From Channallabes apus (taxonomy: Eukaryota > Chordata > Actinopteri > Siluriformes > Clariidae), in contig CM060104.1 of assembly GCA_030522415.1 (NCBI GenBank), positions 10,737,501 through 10,801,500 on the forward strand: 64,000 nt of DNA. Reading direction: 5' to 3'. Shown in pieces: positions 1 through 11,492 of this stretch. The translations under genes and the position numbers were made by a program. Under the pieces are notes generated by a model that saw only the letters and a list, made by a program, of their open reading frames with translations, did no database searches and was not told the DNA's origin. Positions within the stretch are counted from its first letter, which is position 1, and each line of letters opens with the position of its first letter.

Positions 1-1436
1 TATTACAAGTCACAATTTTAATGCATTAGTCACATTATGAAAGAGGCTAATTAAAAGTCACCCTATTAGAACTGAAATGAAATAAAATAAAATTCATAAA
101 CAGGTCTACAGTATATTCCATTATTAATACGACTTTGATAACATGCCATAATGTGTTTGCATACACCACTGATTTATAAAGACTGCTGCTCAGTGGCGGC
201 GACTAGCGTCTTGAGCTGAAACTACACTAAGTATGAGTTAAGGTTGGTCCAGACCAACGTTACGAACGTGTGACTTAGCTAAGAGATACTTAGCGTAAGA
301 ACGTTTCGAGAAATGCGCCATAAAGTTAAGAGAGAGGTTAAGGTACAACTTAAGAACTACTTAGAGATAAGAAGCTTTCGAGAAACCGGGCCCTGGTCAT
401 TTTAGCTCATATCTCACTTTGGCAACTGTCATACGATGCCTAGCTCATATTTTCTATTATCAAGGCAATAACTAAGAACTAACTAAAAAAAAAGCAAAAA
501 ACTTGCGAAGAAATTGGTATCACATGTAATTGGCCCCACAAAATAACCTATATGAGGATATATGCACATATATGAAACCTCATCTCCACGAAAATCAAGA
601 AAATTGAAACACGTCACTAAAAGTACCTGAAACTCCACGAATACTGGACAGACAGACCTGAGAAATATATCTGTAGAAAGCTTAAAGTGTCTACTTTTAA
701 TTGATGTAAGTCACATTGAAAACAAATATTCTCAGTTTATGTAATCCATACGAAACCAAGGAGAGGCACAGAAGTTCTGTCGCACTTCATTATCTGCTAA
801 TGATTCGAGGCAGGACACGCCACACGCCATTCACACGGAAATCAGTCCGGGTAATTTACATACTAGGCCACGCCCCCGGACACTGGCATGAAAAACACAC
901 ACAGACAGGCTTGAGTTTACACACAGATTCAGTGAGTTTTCTGCACATTTGGAAGATGGCACGCGCTACACATCCGAGGAAACGCAAATGTTCTGCACAG
1001 TGGGAGGAGTTTATATTTACCTCAGAAGAAGACTGTGTGGCTCTGACGATGAATGGAAGCATTTTTAAGAGAGAATAGATCCAGCAGAGGACATGTTATG
1101 ACACTGGGTAAGTTATTAAGTCTTATATAACTCTTATTCTGATAATATGAAACTAATAAGTGGAAGATTGAAATAAGTTATTGCACTTTAGAAAATCAGC
1201 TCTGATCTGATCAGCCTGATCAGCTATTACAGTACTACACAGCACAAAACATTGAAGTGGTACAGAAATATTTCTCTACACTACTTGGACATTGCTGCCA
1301 CCAATGCTTATCCTGCATGTCTGTTTTGCACAGTTTTTTTAATTTATTTTTTATCTTGCACTGTTTTACTCTGAATGTCCGTCTTTTTTTTCAGTTTTTA
1401 TTTTGTACTGTTCCTTTTGCAGTTTTACCCTGCATG
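1..1436. other. Left flank, no supported gene
   Basis: AT-rich sequence without a recognisable gene. An open frame at 716-1078 has no family resemblance I can see. At 957-1078 a short frame begins ATGGCACGCGCTACACATCC and encodes about 40 residues rich in Arg and Lys; it has a downstream GGTAAG-like donor near 1,108, but nothing supports it as an exon. The stretch 1,300-1,430 has alternating T-rich and TTTTGCA-type motifs that look like an old repeat tail. Confidence 0.5.
262..398. repeat. Degenerate direct repeats resembling a Harbinger-type MITE end
   Basis: Two related stretches at about 265-316 and 341-391 share the pattern ACTTAG...AAG followed by TTTCGAGAAA. The second ends GAAACCGGGCCC. 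Ends of the type GGGCCCGGTTTC are familiar from fish PIF/Harbinger-like MITEs. The opposite end and the target duplication were not found, so the assignment is tentative. Confidence 0.3.
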
Positions 1437-1438
1437 TA

Positions 1439-3059
1439 CAGTGGTGTGAAAAACTATTTGCCCCCCTCCTGATTTCTTATTCTTTTGCATGTTTGTCACA
1501 CAAAATGTTTCTGATCATCAAACACATTTAACTATTAGTCAAAGATAACACAAGTAAACACAAAATGCAGTTTTTAAACGAGGGGTTTTATTATTTAGGG
1601 AGAAAAAAAATCCAAACCTACATGTCCCTGTGTGAAAAAGTAATTGCCCCCTGAACCTAATAACTGGTTGGGCCACCCTTAGCAGCAATAACTGCAATCA
1701 AGCGTTTGCGATAACTTGCAACGAGTCTTTTACAGCGCTCTGGAGGAATTTTGGCCCACTCATCTTTGCAGAATTGTTGTAATTCAGCTTTATTTGAGGG
1801 TTTTCTAGCATGAACCGCCTTTTTAAGGTCATGCCACAACATCTCAATAGGATTCAGGTCAGGACTTTGACTAGGCCACTCCAAAGTCTTCATTTTGTTT
1901 TTCTTCAGCCATTCAGAGGTGGATTTGCTGGTGTGTTTTGGGTCATTGTCCTGCTGCAGCACCCAAGATCGCTTCAGCTTAAGTTGACGAACAGATGGCC
2001 GGACATTCTCCTTCAGGATTTTTTGGTAGACAGTAGAATTCATGGTTCCATATATCACAGCAAGCCTTCCAGGTCCTGAAGCAGCAAAACAACCCCAGAC
2101 CATCACACTACCACCACCATATTTTACTGTTGGTATGATGTTCTTTTTCTGAAACGCTGTGTTACTTTTACGCCAGATGTAACGGGACACGCACCTTCCA
2201 AAAAGTTCAACTTTTGTCTCGTCGGTCCACAAGGTATTTTCCCAAAAGTCTTGGCAATCATTGAGATGTTTTTTAGCAAAATTGAGACGAGCCTTAATGT
2301 TCTTTTTGCTTAAAAGTGGTTTGCGCCTTGGAAATCTGCCATGCAGGCCGTTTTTGCCCAGTCTCTTTCTTATGGTGGAGTCGTGAACACTGACTTTAAT
2401 TGAGGCAAGTGAGGCCTGCAGTTCTTTAGATATTGTCCTGGGGTCTTTTGTGGCCTCTCGGATGAGTCGTCTCTGCGCTCTTGGGGTAATTTTGGTCGGT
2501 TCGGCCACACCTGGGAAGGTTCACCACTGTTCCATGTTTTTGCCATTTGTGGATAATGGCTCTCACTGTGGTTCGCTGGAGTCCCAAAGCTTTAGAAATG
2601 GCTTTATAACCTTTACCAGACTGATAGATCTCAATTACTTTTGTTCTCATTTGTTCCTGAATTTCTTTGGATCTTGGCATGATGTCTAGCTTTTGAGGTG
2701 CTTTTGGTCTACTTCTCTGTGTCAGGTAGCTCCTATTTAAGTGATTTCTTGATTGAAACAGGTGTGGCAGTAATCAGGCCTGGGGGTGACTACAGAAATT
2801 GAACTCAGGTGTGATAAACCACAGTTAAGTTATTTTTTAACAAGGGGGGCAATCACTTTTTCACACAGGGCCATGTAGATTTGGAGTTTTTTTTCTCCCT
2901 TAATAACGTAAACATTCATTTAAAAACTGCATTTTGTGTTCAATTATGTTATCTTTGACTAATAGTTAACGGTTTTTGATGAGCAGAAACATTTAAGTGT
3001 GACAAACATGCAAAAGAATAAGAAATCAGGAAGGGGGCAAATAGTTTTTCACACCACTG
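1439..3059 (-). mobile_element. Tc1 element, copy A (IR/DR type)
   Basis: A 1.62-kb element bounded by inverted repeats of about 220 bp that start CAGTGGTGTGAAAAACTATT. TA dinucleotides at 1437-1438 and 3060-3061 are the target duplication. Each inverted repeat carries an outer motif GAAAAACTATTTGCCCCC and an inner relative GAAAAAGTGATTGCCCCC about 190 bp further in, the paired layout of IR/DR Tc1 elements such as the Sleeping Beauty group. It holds a broken transposase on the minus strand. Three close relatives lie at 9626, 13852 and 17789. Confidence 0.95.
1657..2680 (-). pseudogene. Tc1 transposase, copy A, one frameshift
   Basis: A DDE transposase of Tc1 type, about 340 residues when aligned with the other copies. 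The N-terminal half has two helix-turn-helix regions (about 1-55 and 66-120) joined by a GRP-type linker near 59-61, which bind the inverted repeats. The catalytic core has WTDETK (D153), QQDNDPKH (D244) and NPIE (E279), so the DD34E triad is present. A single extra base near 2,510 splits the gene into two frames that overlap at 2426-2508. There is also a D-to-Y change in the segment VIYGTM. Apart from the one-base insertion the frame is open from the ATG at 2680 to the stop at 1657. Confidence 0.93.
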
Positions 3060-3228
3060 TATCTTTATCATTAATCTGCATTTATACATAAAATCCTATT
3101 AACTATTGGTAAGCTAAGCATAAGAATCAGTATGGAACATGAAAAAGTTTCTAAAAGTTGCCAATAAATTAATATTGTCATGTGAAATTATTTTTCAGAT
3201 TTAAGTCATAAAGGGCTCTGGGGTGTTT

Positions 3229-3381
3229 TGCCAGGCAGAAGCGTGGAGAGCAGCCCGCCTTGTCACCTCTGCTAATGCCATGGTGCGGAATCTGCTGCTG
3301 GGCACCTTCGACTTGGAGACTTTGCTGAAAAGCAACCTGAATGGTACAAAACAACATGTTCCTAATCTCTTCTGTCCTTGA
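3229..3381 (+). pseudogene. Possible BEN-domain exon remnant
   Basis: On the plus strand an open stretch of about 45 codons reads through AWRAARLVTSANAMVRNLLL and then GTFDLETLLKSNLNG before a stop near 3,379. The pattern of a basic helix, a short hydrophobic LL.GTFD.ETLL and a SN.NG end resembles the first half of a BEN domain, a DNA-binding module of chromatin proteins and some fish multicopy genes. There is no start codon, and the rest of the domain is missing. The AG of CCAGGCAG just upstream could be a splice acceptor. The family call rests on pattern memory only. Confidence 0.3.
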
Positions 3382-4054
3382 AAAAAAAACAAGTCCATCA
3401 TATTCTGTGGAATAAATTATGTTTGTGTGCGGGCATACCATCGCTTTTTTACTTGCCATTTTTGTATTTCCTTGCACCTCAAGAAAATGTGATGTGTGTG
3501 TGTATATAAAAAAAAAACTCTTGCTTTTTCCACCTTCATTTTACCCCCCTTTCATAATAATTTAGAAATATTACTTTAAGGTGGGAAGCCAAGCAGGGGG
3601 GATGGGGAACATCTAGTCGCTCTTGACCAAATTAAAAAGGTAACCATTACTGGTGAGTAAATGCATAATGCGTTGAGAAGGGAAAACAAAACATTTAAGA
3701 CTTTATAAGTTCACCACTTTAACCATAGCCTACTTGTATCAATGTTTATTAGGCATCAATGGAGACTGCATAAGGTAGGGCAACCATTATTGTTACTGTA
3801 TCTGCTTGGGACCTATAATACTAATTCATCGCTTGCTCACTTCTTAATCCTACCTTTCCTCTCCTAAAGCCACATTTCTGGGGTATTGCTCTGTAAGGTG
3901 TGTAGTCCTCTATTTTGTAGAACATATAGTGTTGCAAATAACCTCGTGGCACTAATTGTTGTCATCTGAAGTTTTAATAAATAATCATTTATTATTACTA
4001 TACTGTCTTATAAACTACCCGCCAAAGTGGCTAGTGAGACTAAAGTTATTACCC
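3382..4054. other. AT-rich interval, nothing recognised
   Basis: Low-complexity A and T runs, and a GGGGGGATGGGGA stretch near 3,595. I see no coding capacity and no similarity to the other blocks of the window. Confidence 0.5.
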
Positions 4055-4852
4055 GCCACAGCCGAATTTCACCCGCATTTGGCGGCTGGGCGGGTGCCAA
4101 TGTCAAGCCCTGGTACATATATGCACGCATATATGTACACATATATCCTCCTGACTACCAGGGGGAAAAAAATTAAAATTACTTTTATTTTTCCTTTTTC
4201 CAATTGTTTGAAAGGCAATGAGCATACTGACAAGTTTTTTTTTTTTTTTTTTTACTTTTATGTTCACAATATGTTGTGTCCACCACACTGGACAACGGAA
4301 GTTAGTATATCAGAAAACGAACCATGAACACAACAAGGAAATTACAAAGAATATTTTTGTAATTTACATTTAATGTACATTTATAATGTACATTTTATAA
4401 ATGCTCACTTATCATGGAAAAACATTCATACATTACATTAGAAAATTAATTAAAGTGTTTTTTTAGAAATTCTTGTAAAATAAAACAACATTTCAAGAAA
4501 AAAAATGTATCAATAAAAAAGATTAAGCACTTACTGTACATTTTCTTCTTTACATAAAATGTCCTGGTGGTGATAGATGCCATTTTCCTAAAGGAGGAAG
4601 AGGACGTTCCCAAAGCCCCACCCCTATAAATCTGGTATCATTTAAAAGTGCTGAATGTCCTCTTTAAAGCACAAGAGTTTTTTAGGTAGCATGCAGGATA
4701 TGGGAGATATTCAGGTTTACAAATGTCCTCTAGAGAGGACAAATTTTAACTGCCGGTAGTCAGGAGGATATGTACGCATATATGCAAGCATATATGTACC
4801 AGGGTTTGACATTGGCACCCGCCCACCCACCAAATGCAGGTAAAATTCGGCT
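4055..4852. repeat. Long inverted repeat made of two outward-facing hAT-like ends
   Basis: An arm of about 110 bp at 4055-4166 is repeated in inverted orientation at 4747-4852. Each arm contains a hAT-like terminus of the form CAGGGTTTGACATTGGCACC: the left one ends at 4112 with its body to the left, and the right one begins at 4800 with its body to the right. The inverted similarity continues past the termini into GTACATATATGC and CCTCCTGACTACC. The 580 bp between the arms is AT-rich, with a poly-T run near 4,235-4,252. Confidence 0.6.

Positions 4853-4853
<1 letters not shown>

Positions 4854-4907
<54 letters not shown>
4854..4907. repeat. (CA)n microsatellite
   Basis: About 26 uninterrupted CA repeats, cutting off the right hAT-like arm. 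Open frames across it on the minus strand (poly Cys-Val) are simply the repeat translated. Confidence 0.95.
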
Positions 4908-4909
<2 letters not shown>

Positions 4910-6299
4910 TAGCACATGAAATCGCATAAAACCAAAATGAAACTAGGGTAAAAAATATAAGCAGTGAAAAATACAGTAGTAAACTGTAGGTGATTCCTGT
5001 CCTGCGATAACAGGCACTAACCCTTTAGAACTGTTTAGTTAACTGTATAGTATTGTTTTCAAGTGTGAATGTTTATGGGGATTAAATCTGTCTCTATTAA
5101 ATCTTTAATCTTAAATCTATTCACAGTTGTGATAAGTGATTAATGCCCCATCAGATCTTTGATGCGGGCACGTTATGCTGGTTAAATGACTAAAGAAATA
5201 CTGATCCGTATGGACAGATATTTGTTCCAGATATTTCACGTCATCAATTGATTTGTTATGCCAATTTGACTATCGGTGGAAAAAAACATCAGCGGAAACA
5301 TAAAAAATATAACGAAAACAAACCCAAGCAGAAGTTACAATTTAAGCTTTACTTTGCAGCTAAATATTATCTACCAGTGTGTTAGGATTATGGGATTAAC
5401 CATAACCTTCACACTAGCTATCATCAGGTTTGCTCTGGAGCTGATTGTCTTGCTATTAAATGGAAATAGATCAAATACCGTACATAGCCCGCATTTATAT
5501 TCCATACCTACAACGATCGGTATAGATGAATTACAAATGTTACCGTGTCTTTAAGGATTATTAAGGATGTCTTGAAAAATATTGCAATAAGTAGTTTTAT
5601 TAATTATTAATTAATTAATTAATTAATTAATTTAAAATAGCATAAGCATGTTGAGTGATTTAAAAAAAATCTTTTTTATTAATCTTTTTTTTTTTTTTAC
5701 CACATTATTTATGAAACTATGTTGACAATGTAAGAACTGCCTATACATTGAGCATACATACATATACATATGTATACATACAAGCAGTCAATGCTCCACC
5801 TGGCGGGATTATACAGCATTGCAACCCTCTTTTTAGAAAGCGCATGGGGGCATTTATAGGGCGGGCCATCGTTGTGATTCTGTCATGGACCTGTCATGCT
5901 CCAGGCGGCTGTTTTACGTGGCTCCCACTGTAAGCATACATAGAAATAAAATGTTTAATGGTACCAATTAAATTAGACTTCATAGTTGGATTTAATACCA
6001 ATGTGTAATTCTTAAATTTAATGAATATATTCAGATTTTGTAAAGTAACAAAACCTGTTTCCTTCCTAGACTTTTGTATCACATTATAAACCCTAATGCT
6101 CAAAGTGATTAAACATATTGAGTACTGTTAACTTACATAATTACAATTAGTTCAAATTAATAGAGTTTGATGAGTATTTAGAACTTTTTGGTATTTATGA
6201 GTTTGTAGAAATGACACTTTTCAAGTTAGCTGATGTAAGCATATTTTAATTAAATATATTTGTGCATGCAGTAATACGACAGAAAACTATTAATCTTAT
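4908..6299. other. AT-rich single-copy interval
   Basis: No gene recognised. It contains a TTAA-rich microsatellite (TAAT repeats, about 5,598-5,632), several homopolymer runs, and a moderately GC-rich patch at 5,785-5,935 (CCACCTGGCGGG to CTCCAGGCGGCTG) with no coding pattern I can name. Confidence 0.5.
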
Positions 6300-7092
6300 C
6301 TTATAGAGGTGGGGCAAGGAGAACACAGTTGAGTCAAGGACAAGGTGATGTCACAGTAGCAAGGACATCTTAGATCGTGTGCAGTATGAACTCAAATGAA
6401 CTCTAGATAGGTTGCCATCTTAGGTCTGAGATGCTTAGGTCGCCATCTTAGAAGTGAGATGCTTAGTGGACAGAGTGTAGTTTAGAACATATGATGTAAT
6501 CTTTGTACCCAAAAGCATCTGATAAGGGAATGTCCCTGGACATGATGTAATGTCAGCTGACTCATGGGGTGATCTTAACTGTGAGGTCAAATTAAAGGAA
6601 CACAGACAAATAACCAAAATGTATAAGAAAAATAAGCGCCACCCCTATATTTGTAAAATAAACAAAGTGAAAAGATAATGGAAAGTTATTTGCAATAAAA
6701 ATAAGTTATAATGGGAAAAATATGGAGTCAGATGACGAGGTATATGATGTAACGAAACAAGGTAGAAGAAAGCATGATTATAATGGGTTAATAATTTGGT
6801 AAGAGATGTACAGAGGAGGGGACAAGGTGAGCTCCCCTCCCCTTCAAAAAAACTGTATAAAAAGGCATGTATGGCACTGCCAGAACAGTCTGTCCTTGGT
6901 GATGGCTGGATTCATAACCTAGGCTGGCTCACTTTGTTTTTATTGCTGCAATAAAAACTTATCTTTACTTCATCTAGATCTGCACGGAGTCCGGAGTCTT
7001 TCTTTGATTTCTTTTACTAAAAGTTACAGTATTTGCTTAATGTTTTAAATTAGGGCAACTTCGGTGTGGGGAGAATAAAAAAATCCACCACA
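6300..7092 (+). mobile_element. Endogenous retrovirus LTR, left edge uncertain
   Basis: The right part of a retroviral LTR. Two direct repeats at about 6,411-6,467 (GCCATCTTAG followed by GAGATGCTTAG) look like U3 enhancer repeats. A TATA box lies near 6,855 (GTATAAAAAGG), a polyadenylation signal AATAAA near 6,951, and the LTR probably ends in CCACCACA at 7085-7092. A tRNA primer-binding site follows within five bases. The 5' edge could not be placed because no matching second LTR lies in the window. This is an old, truncated proviral copy. Confidence 0.6.
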
Positions 7093-7097
7093 TTTAT

Positions 7098-7115
7098 TGG
7101 TGACCCCGACGTGAT
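7098..7115 (+). promoter_or_regulatory. Retroviral primer-binding site, tRNA-Trp type
   Basis: TGGTGACCCCGACGTGAT is the complement of the 3' end of vertebrate tRNA-Trp including CCA (...ATCACGTCGGGGTCACCA). Its position a few bases after the LTR end fits a reverse-transcription primer site. Confidence 0.8.
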
Positions 7116-7910
7116 TGCCTTCACGGAGGGCTCCTTCGGTGACCGGGACCAGCGTGACCTGACAGACCATCAACTGGCGCCATTATAGACAAAGGTAAGC
7201 AGAAACCTGTTTTATCGAATTCTGCATTAGATGTTCATGGTCTGTTAGGAGTGCATGCTTCCAGCTGGAGGAGGTAACTCCTAAGGTATATTGAACACAA
7301 TAATTTTAAAGTTGCCAAAATTGATGAATTGAATTGATAAATGAATTGCTATATTTACATTAATTGCTACATTTTTGTTGTAATATAAAAAGACTGGATG
7401 AAGTAACGAAGCATTAGGAGATCTCCATAAGTTTTATTTTTTGTGTGTAATTTTTGTTATATATTCTCTTTATTATTTTTTTATATACGCTGTGTGATAT
7501 CTGAGGTAACGCCACTTGTTGGGGCCAGAGCCCGTTTTCGAGGAATCGCCAACAAAGTGGGGCTGAACCCAGATGGTAAAAATTCATGCGAATCACTAGG
7601 GGACGTAAGCAAATTCCCAAACGTGGCAGGTGGTAAAAAAAGTCCTGTAGCAAGACGCTGAGTATAGAACTCACTGTTTTGTGAGCTGTTACTAAGACGC
7701 GGAACTGGGCAGGTGCTTTTCAGGTTTTTTTAAAAAGTTTTTTTTAGATATTGTGAAAAAGTCCTGTAGGTGGTTGTGCTGTAATCTCGAGTCCTAGGGC
7801 TAGAACCCACTCGTGTGAGGTATCGCTAGGAGCAGTACTGCAATCAAGTTTCCTAGGGCTAGAACCCATATATATGAGGTATCGCTAGGGAACGAAATGT
7901 GATTGCTACA
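7116..7910 (+). other. Retroviral leader remnant with tandem hairpin-like repeats
   Basis: Sequence downstream of the primer-binding site, with a plausible splice donor AAAGGTAAGC near 7,192. At about 7,792-7,832 and 7,850-7,890 a 40-bp motif (CCTAGGGCTAGAACCCA...GAGGTATCGCTAGG) occurs twice; its ends CCTAG and CTAGG can pair. No gag frame is visible before the sequence switches to block S at 7,911. Confidence 0.5.
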
Positions 7911-8419
7911 GATGTCGCCCTTAAAACCCTGCGTGTTTTCCCGCGGGATGCCGCAATTTAGCGCGCGGCGTGCCGCGTCTTGCCGGAGGCAACATTCGGG
8001 AATTTTAAATAAATGTGTTGCGCTTCACTGAATATCCGCCAGATGGCGCATGGAAACACTTTATCTAAAAGCCGGACCAAGTACAACAATGAATGTAAGG
8101 ACGCGGATGAACAGTGCTGAAGCGAACATGAATTTTATTTTGTTTTATAATAGATCTTTCATGATGAATGAATGTATATGTGCTTCACATTATCAAACAC
8201 AGGCAAAGGAGACAGAAATTATTGAGGGATCCACTGAAAAAAGTAAACCTAGTTTAATGTGTTTTTTTTTCTCATTCCATTAGTAAAAAAAATAATTTGC
8301 TCTTTTTAACTGAAGTGTCTAATTTATGCTTATGGGTGAATCTTTTTTTTTTTTTTTTTTTTTTTAGTATAATGCTGTTTACAGCAGGAAACCAAAGTGA
8401 AATATTTCATTTTGATCAA

Positions 8420-9475
8420 GGTACTCTTATTAGGTTGAGTGTGATTTGCGCATGCGCAGTCTTTAGACCATAGTTTTGCCGGTATAATTTTATTTCCGCC
8501 TCAAACCGGAGCATGACGTTGAAACAAGTAAGGAAGGATATCAGGACCTGTATTTCAGTTACTGTTAGTTAAAGCCCCTGATTAAACTTAAATCTAATCC
8601 ATTCACAAAGGACATTTCTGCTTCAAACCGTGTCTCATGACCTCATGACGCAGCATTTTCACGGACTGAATCACATGCGGGTGGAGATTCTCAAAGAAAA
8701 CTCCTTTAAACCAGGTAAGAAAGCAAACTCATGTCATTTCTATGTTAAATGTATCTCTTCTATGAGCAAATTCATGATTTATGTCAGGAACAACTACTTT
8801 GTAGATTGAGTTTTGTGTCCGTGTTTGCTACTGTAGCTAAAACCACCTATATACCTGCATTAGCATTAGCTAACTAACGTGGTGATTTTCAAAAACACCG
8901 GAGTTTATACAGTAAGTCAGCGGCGCCGAAGAAAATAATTATATTTAAGTACCGTTGGTTAACGATGTAAAAATTAATAGGAAAGTGACGTAAACATAGA
9001 ACAAGCTAATTTGGAGTGAGTGCTGTTTGTAGTGTACTGCTTTCTATACTTTATACACACTGTAATTAAGATTTGCTAACATAAGAACTTGAGCCAGTCC
9101 AATTTTTGTTTTTACCTTTTTTTTTTTTTTTTTTTAAAGATCAGTAATGAGTTTCTGAGAATTATATCTGCTCCACTTCAAGCAAGATTACTGGTTTCCT
9201 TGGACAAGCAACACTACAAACTAATTGAGATCATCAGAAACTAGGGAGGAACCCGTCAGAGAGAAGACCAGAGATATAATCTTCATCTTCAAGTTCTTGA
9301 TCTGGTATGTATGGTACGGTTCAGGACCAGGGAGGGAGCCGGAGACAGCAGAACAAAGAGATGATATTGCCAGCACCAGCACAGGGAGCACAGTTTTTAG
9401 TTTAGATCTCATGTTTACATTTTATTGTATGTTGATGGCTTGACTGTAAACAACAAACAATGCAATAAATGTATA
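8420..9475 (+). other. Transcription-unit-like segment of block S
   Basis: No known gene recognised. A promoter-like patch with an NRF1 motif at 8447-8458 is followed by a short frame beginning ATGACGCAGCATTTTCACGG (about 23 codons: MTQHFHGLNHMRVEILKENS...) that runs into a donor CCAGGTAAGA at about 8,715. After an intron-like stretch, a long T tract and AAAG at about 9,138 look like an acceptor. The following exon-like sequence ends with a frame encoding REPETAEQRDDIASTSTG, a stop, and CAATAAA near 9,461. The spliced frame would stop soon after the junction, so this may be a remnant or a non-coding transcript. The same arrangement occurs at 54,186-55,240. Confidence 0.35.
8447..8458. promoter_or_regulatory. 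NRF1-like site
   Basis: TGCGCATGCGCA, a perfect palindromic match to the NRF1 consensus. It is kept unchanged in S2 at 54202-54213. Confidence 0.55.
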
Positions 9476-9625
9476 AAAAAATATATATATTTATTGTCTC
9501 TTTCCAGGACCAGGCATATCGTTCAATAATTTTTTGGCCAAATAGGCAGTCGTAACAAGAGGTGAGGGCGCGCGCGTCATCACATGTGCTTAGCCGACTC
9601 TGCGTTCACCGTAAACTTCAATATA

Positions 9626-11245
9626 CAGTGGTGTGAAAAACTATTTGCCCCCCTCCTGATTTCTTATTCTTTTGCATGTTTGTCACACAAAATGTTTCTG
9701 ATAATCAAACACATTTAACTATTAGTCAAAGATAACACAAGTAAACACAAAATGCAGTTTTTAAATGAGGGGTTTTATTATTTAGGGAGAAAAAAAATCC
9801 AAACTTACATGGGCCTGTGTGAAAAATTAATTGCCCCCTGAACCTAATAACTGGTTGGGCCTCCCTTAGCAGCAATAACTGCAATCAAGCGTTTGCGATA
9901 ACTTGCAACGAGTCTTTTACAGCGCTCTGGAGGAATTTTGGCCCACTCATCTTTGCAGAATTGTTGTAATTCAGCTTTATTTGAGGGTTTTCTAGCATGA
10001 ACCGCCTTTTTAAGGTCATGCCACAACATCTCAATAGGATTCAGGTCAGGACTTTGACTAGGCCACTCCAAAGTCTTCATTTTGTTTTTCTTCAGCCATT
10101 CAGAGGTGGATTTGCTGATGTGTTTTGGGTCATTGTCCTGCTGCAGCACCCAAGATCGCTTCAGCTTGAGTTGACGAACAGATGGCCGGACATTCTCCTT
10201 CAGGATTTTTTGGTAGACAGTAGAATTCATGGTTCCATCTATCACAGCAAGCCTTCCAGGTCCTGAAGCAGCAAAACAACCCCAGACCATCACACTACCA
10301 CCACCATATTTTACTGTTGGTATGATGTTCTTTTTCTGAAATGCTGTGTTACTTTTACGCCCGATGTAACGGGACACGCACCTTCCAAAAAGTTCAACTT
10401 TTGTCTCGCCGGTCCACAAGGTATTTTCCCCAAAGTCTTGGCAATCATTGAGATGTTTTTTAGCAAAATTGAGACGAGTCTTAATGTTCTTTTTGCTTAA
10501 AAGTGGTTTGCGCCTTGGAAATCTGCCATGCAGGCCGTTTTTGCCCAGTCTCTTTCTTATGGTGGAGTCGTGAACACTGACCTTAATTGAGGCAAGTGAG
10601 GCCTACAGTTCTTTAGATGTTGTCCTGGAGTCTTTTGTGGCCTCTCGGATAAGTTGTCTCTGCGCTCTTGGGGTAATTTTGGTCGGCCAGCCACTCCTGG
10701 GAAGGTTCACCACTGTTCCATGTTTTTGCCATTTGTAGATAATGGCTCTCACTGTGGTTCGCTGGAATCCCAAAGCTTTAGAAATGGCTTTATAACCTTT
10801 ACCAGACTGATAGATCTCAATTACTTTTGTTCTCATTTGTTCCTGAATTTCTTTGGATCTTGGCATGATGTCTAGCTTTTGAGGTGCTTTTGGTCTACTT
10901 CTCTGTGTCAGGTAGCTCCTATTTAAGTGATTTCTTGATTGAAACAGGTGTGGCAGTAATCAGGCCTGGGGGTGACTACAGAAATTGAACTCAGGTGTGA
11001 TAAACCACAGTTAAGTTATTTTTCAACAAGGGGGGCAATCACTTTTTCACACAGGGCCATGTAGATTTGGATTTTTGTTTCTCCCTTAATAACGTAAACC
11101 TTCATTTAAAAACTGCATTTTGTGTTCAATTATGTTATCTTTGACTAATAGTTAACGGTTTTTGATGAGCAGAAACATTTAAGTGTGACAAACATGCAAA
11201 AGAATAAGAAATCAGGAAGGGGGCAAATAGTTTTTCACACCACTG
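9626..11245 (-). mobile_element. Tc1 element, copy B
   Basis: Same family and IR/DR layout as copy A, flanked by TA at 9624-9625 and 11246-11247. The matching point of S2 (TTCAATATACAT near 55,385) and of block X (near 27,243 and 47,956) lacks it, so it inserted after these blocks were copied. Confidence 0.96.
9844..10866 (-). pseudogene. Tc1 transposase, copy B, nonsense and active-site mutation
   Basis: Two pieces in the same frame, 10866-10603 and 10419-9844, correspond to the N-terminal DNA-binding half and the catalytic half of a 340-residue Tc1 transposase. The codon for Q88 is TAG near 10,603. The first catalytic aspartate is replaced by glycine (WTGETK instead of WTDETK, D153G), caused by GAC to GGC near 10,407. 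The second aspartate (QQDNDPKH) and the glutamate (NPIE) remain. The copy cannot encode active enzyme and must have been moved by another copy or decayed after insertion. Confidence 0.93.
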
Positions 11246-11492
11246 TACATAGACGTTTATATTTTTGTTTATTTGTATATGTATGTTATTAATTTTACTT
11301 TTTTAGAGATTGTATGTGCGTGCACGGAGAGTATGTGTTGATAAGTTTATGTGGATAAGTTGATAAGTGTATCAGAAAGCATTAAAATGTTCATTTGAAT
11401 TAAAATGACACACACACGTCTGTGTATACAGTATATCAATTACATATATATCAATTTCATTAGTTCGTTCATTCTATTTGAAGCTTCGGATG

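Noticed and set aside
1810..2079. An 89-codon frame antisense to the Tc1 transposase, repeated in all copies (MNRLFKVMPQHLNRIQ...)
   Set aside because: It is the shadow of the conserved transposase catalytic region on the opposite strand.
4717..4935. Poly Cys-Val frames over CA repeats here and in the U units
   Set aside because: They are translated dinucleotide repeats with no other support.
7098..7910. A gag gene after the retroviral primer-binding site
   Set aside because: No open frame or gag-like motif is present before block S begins.
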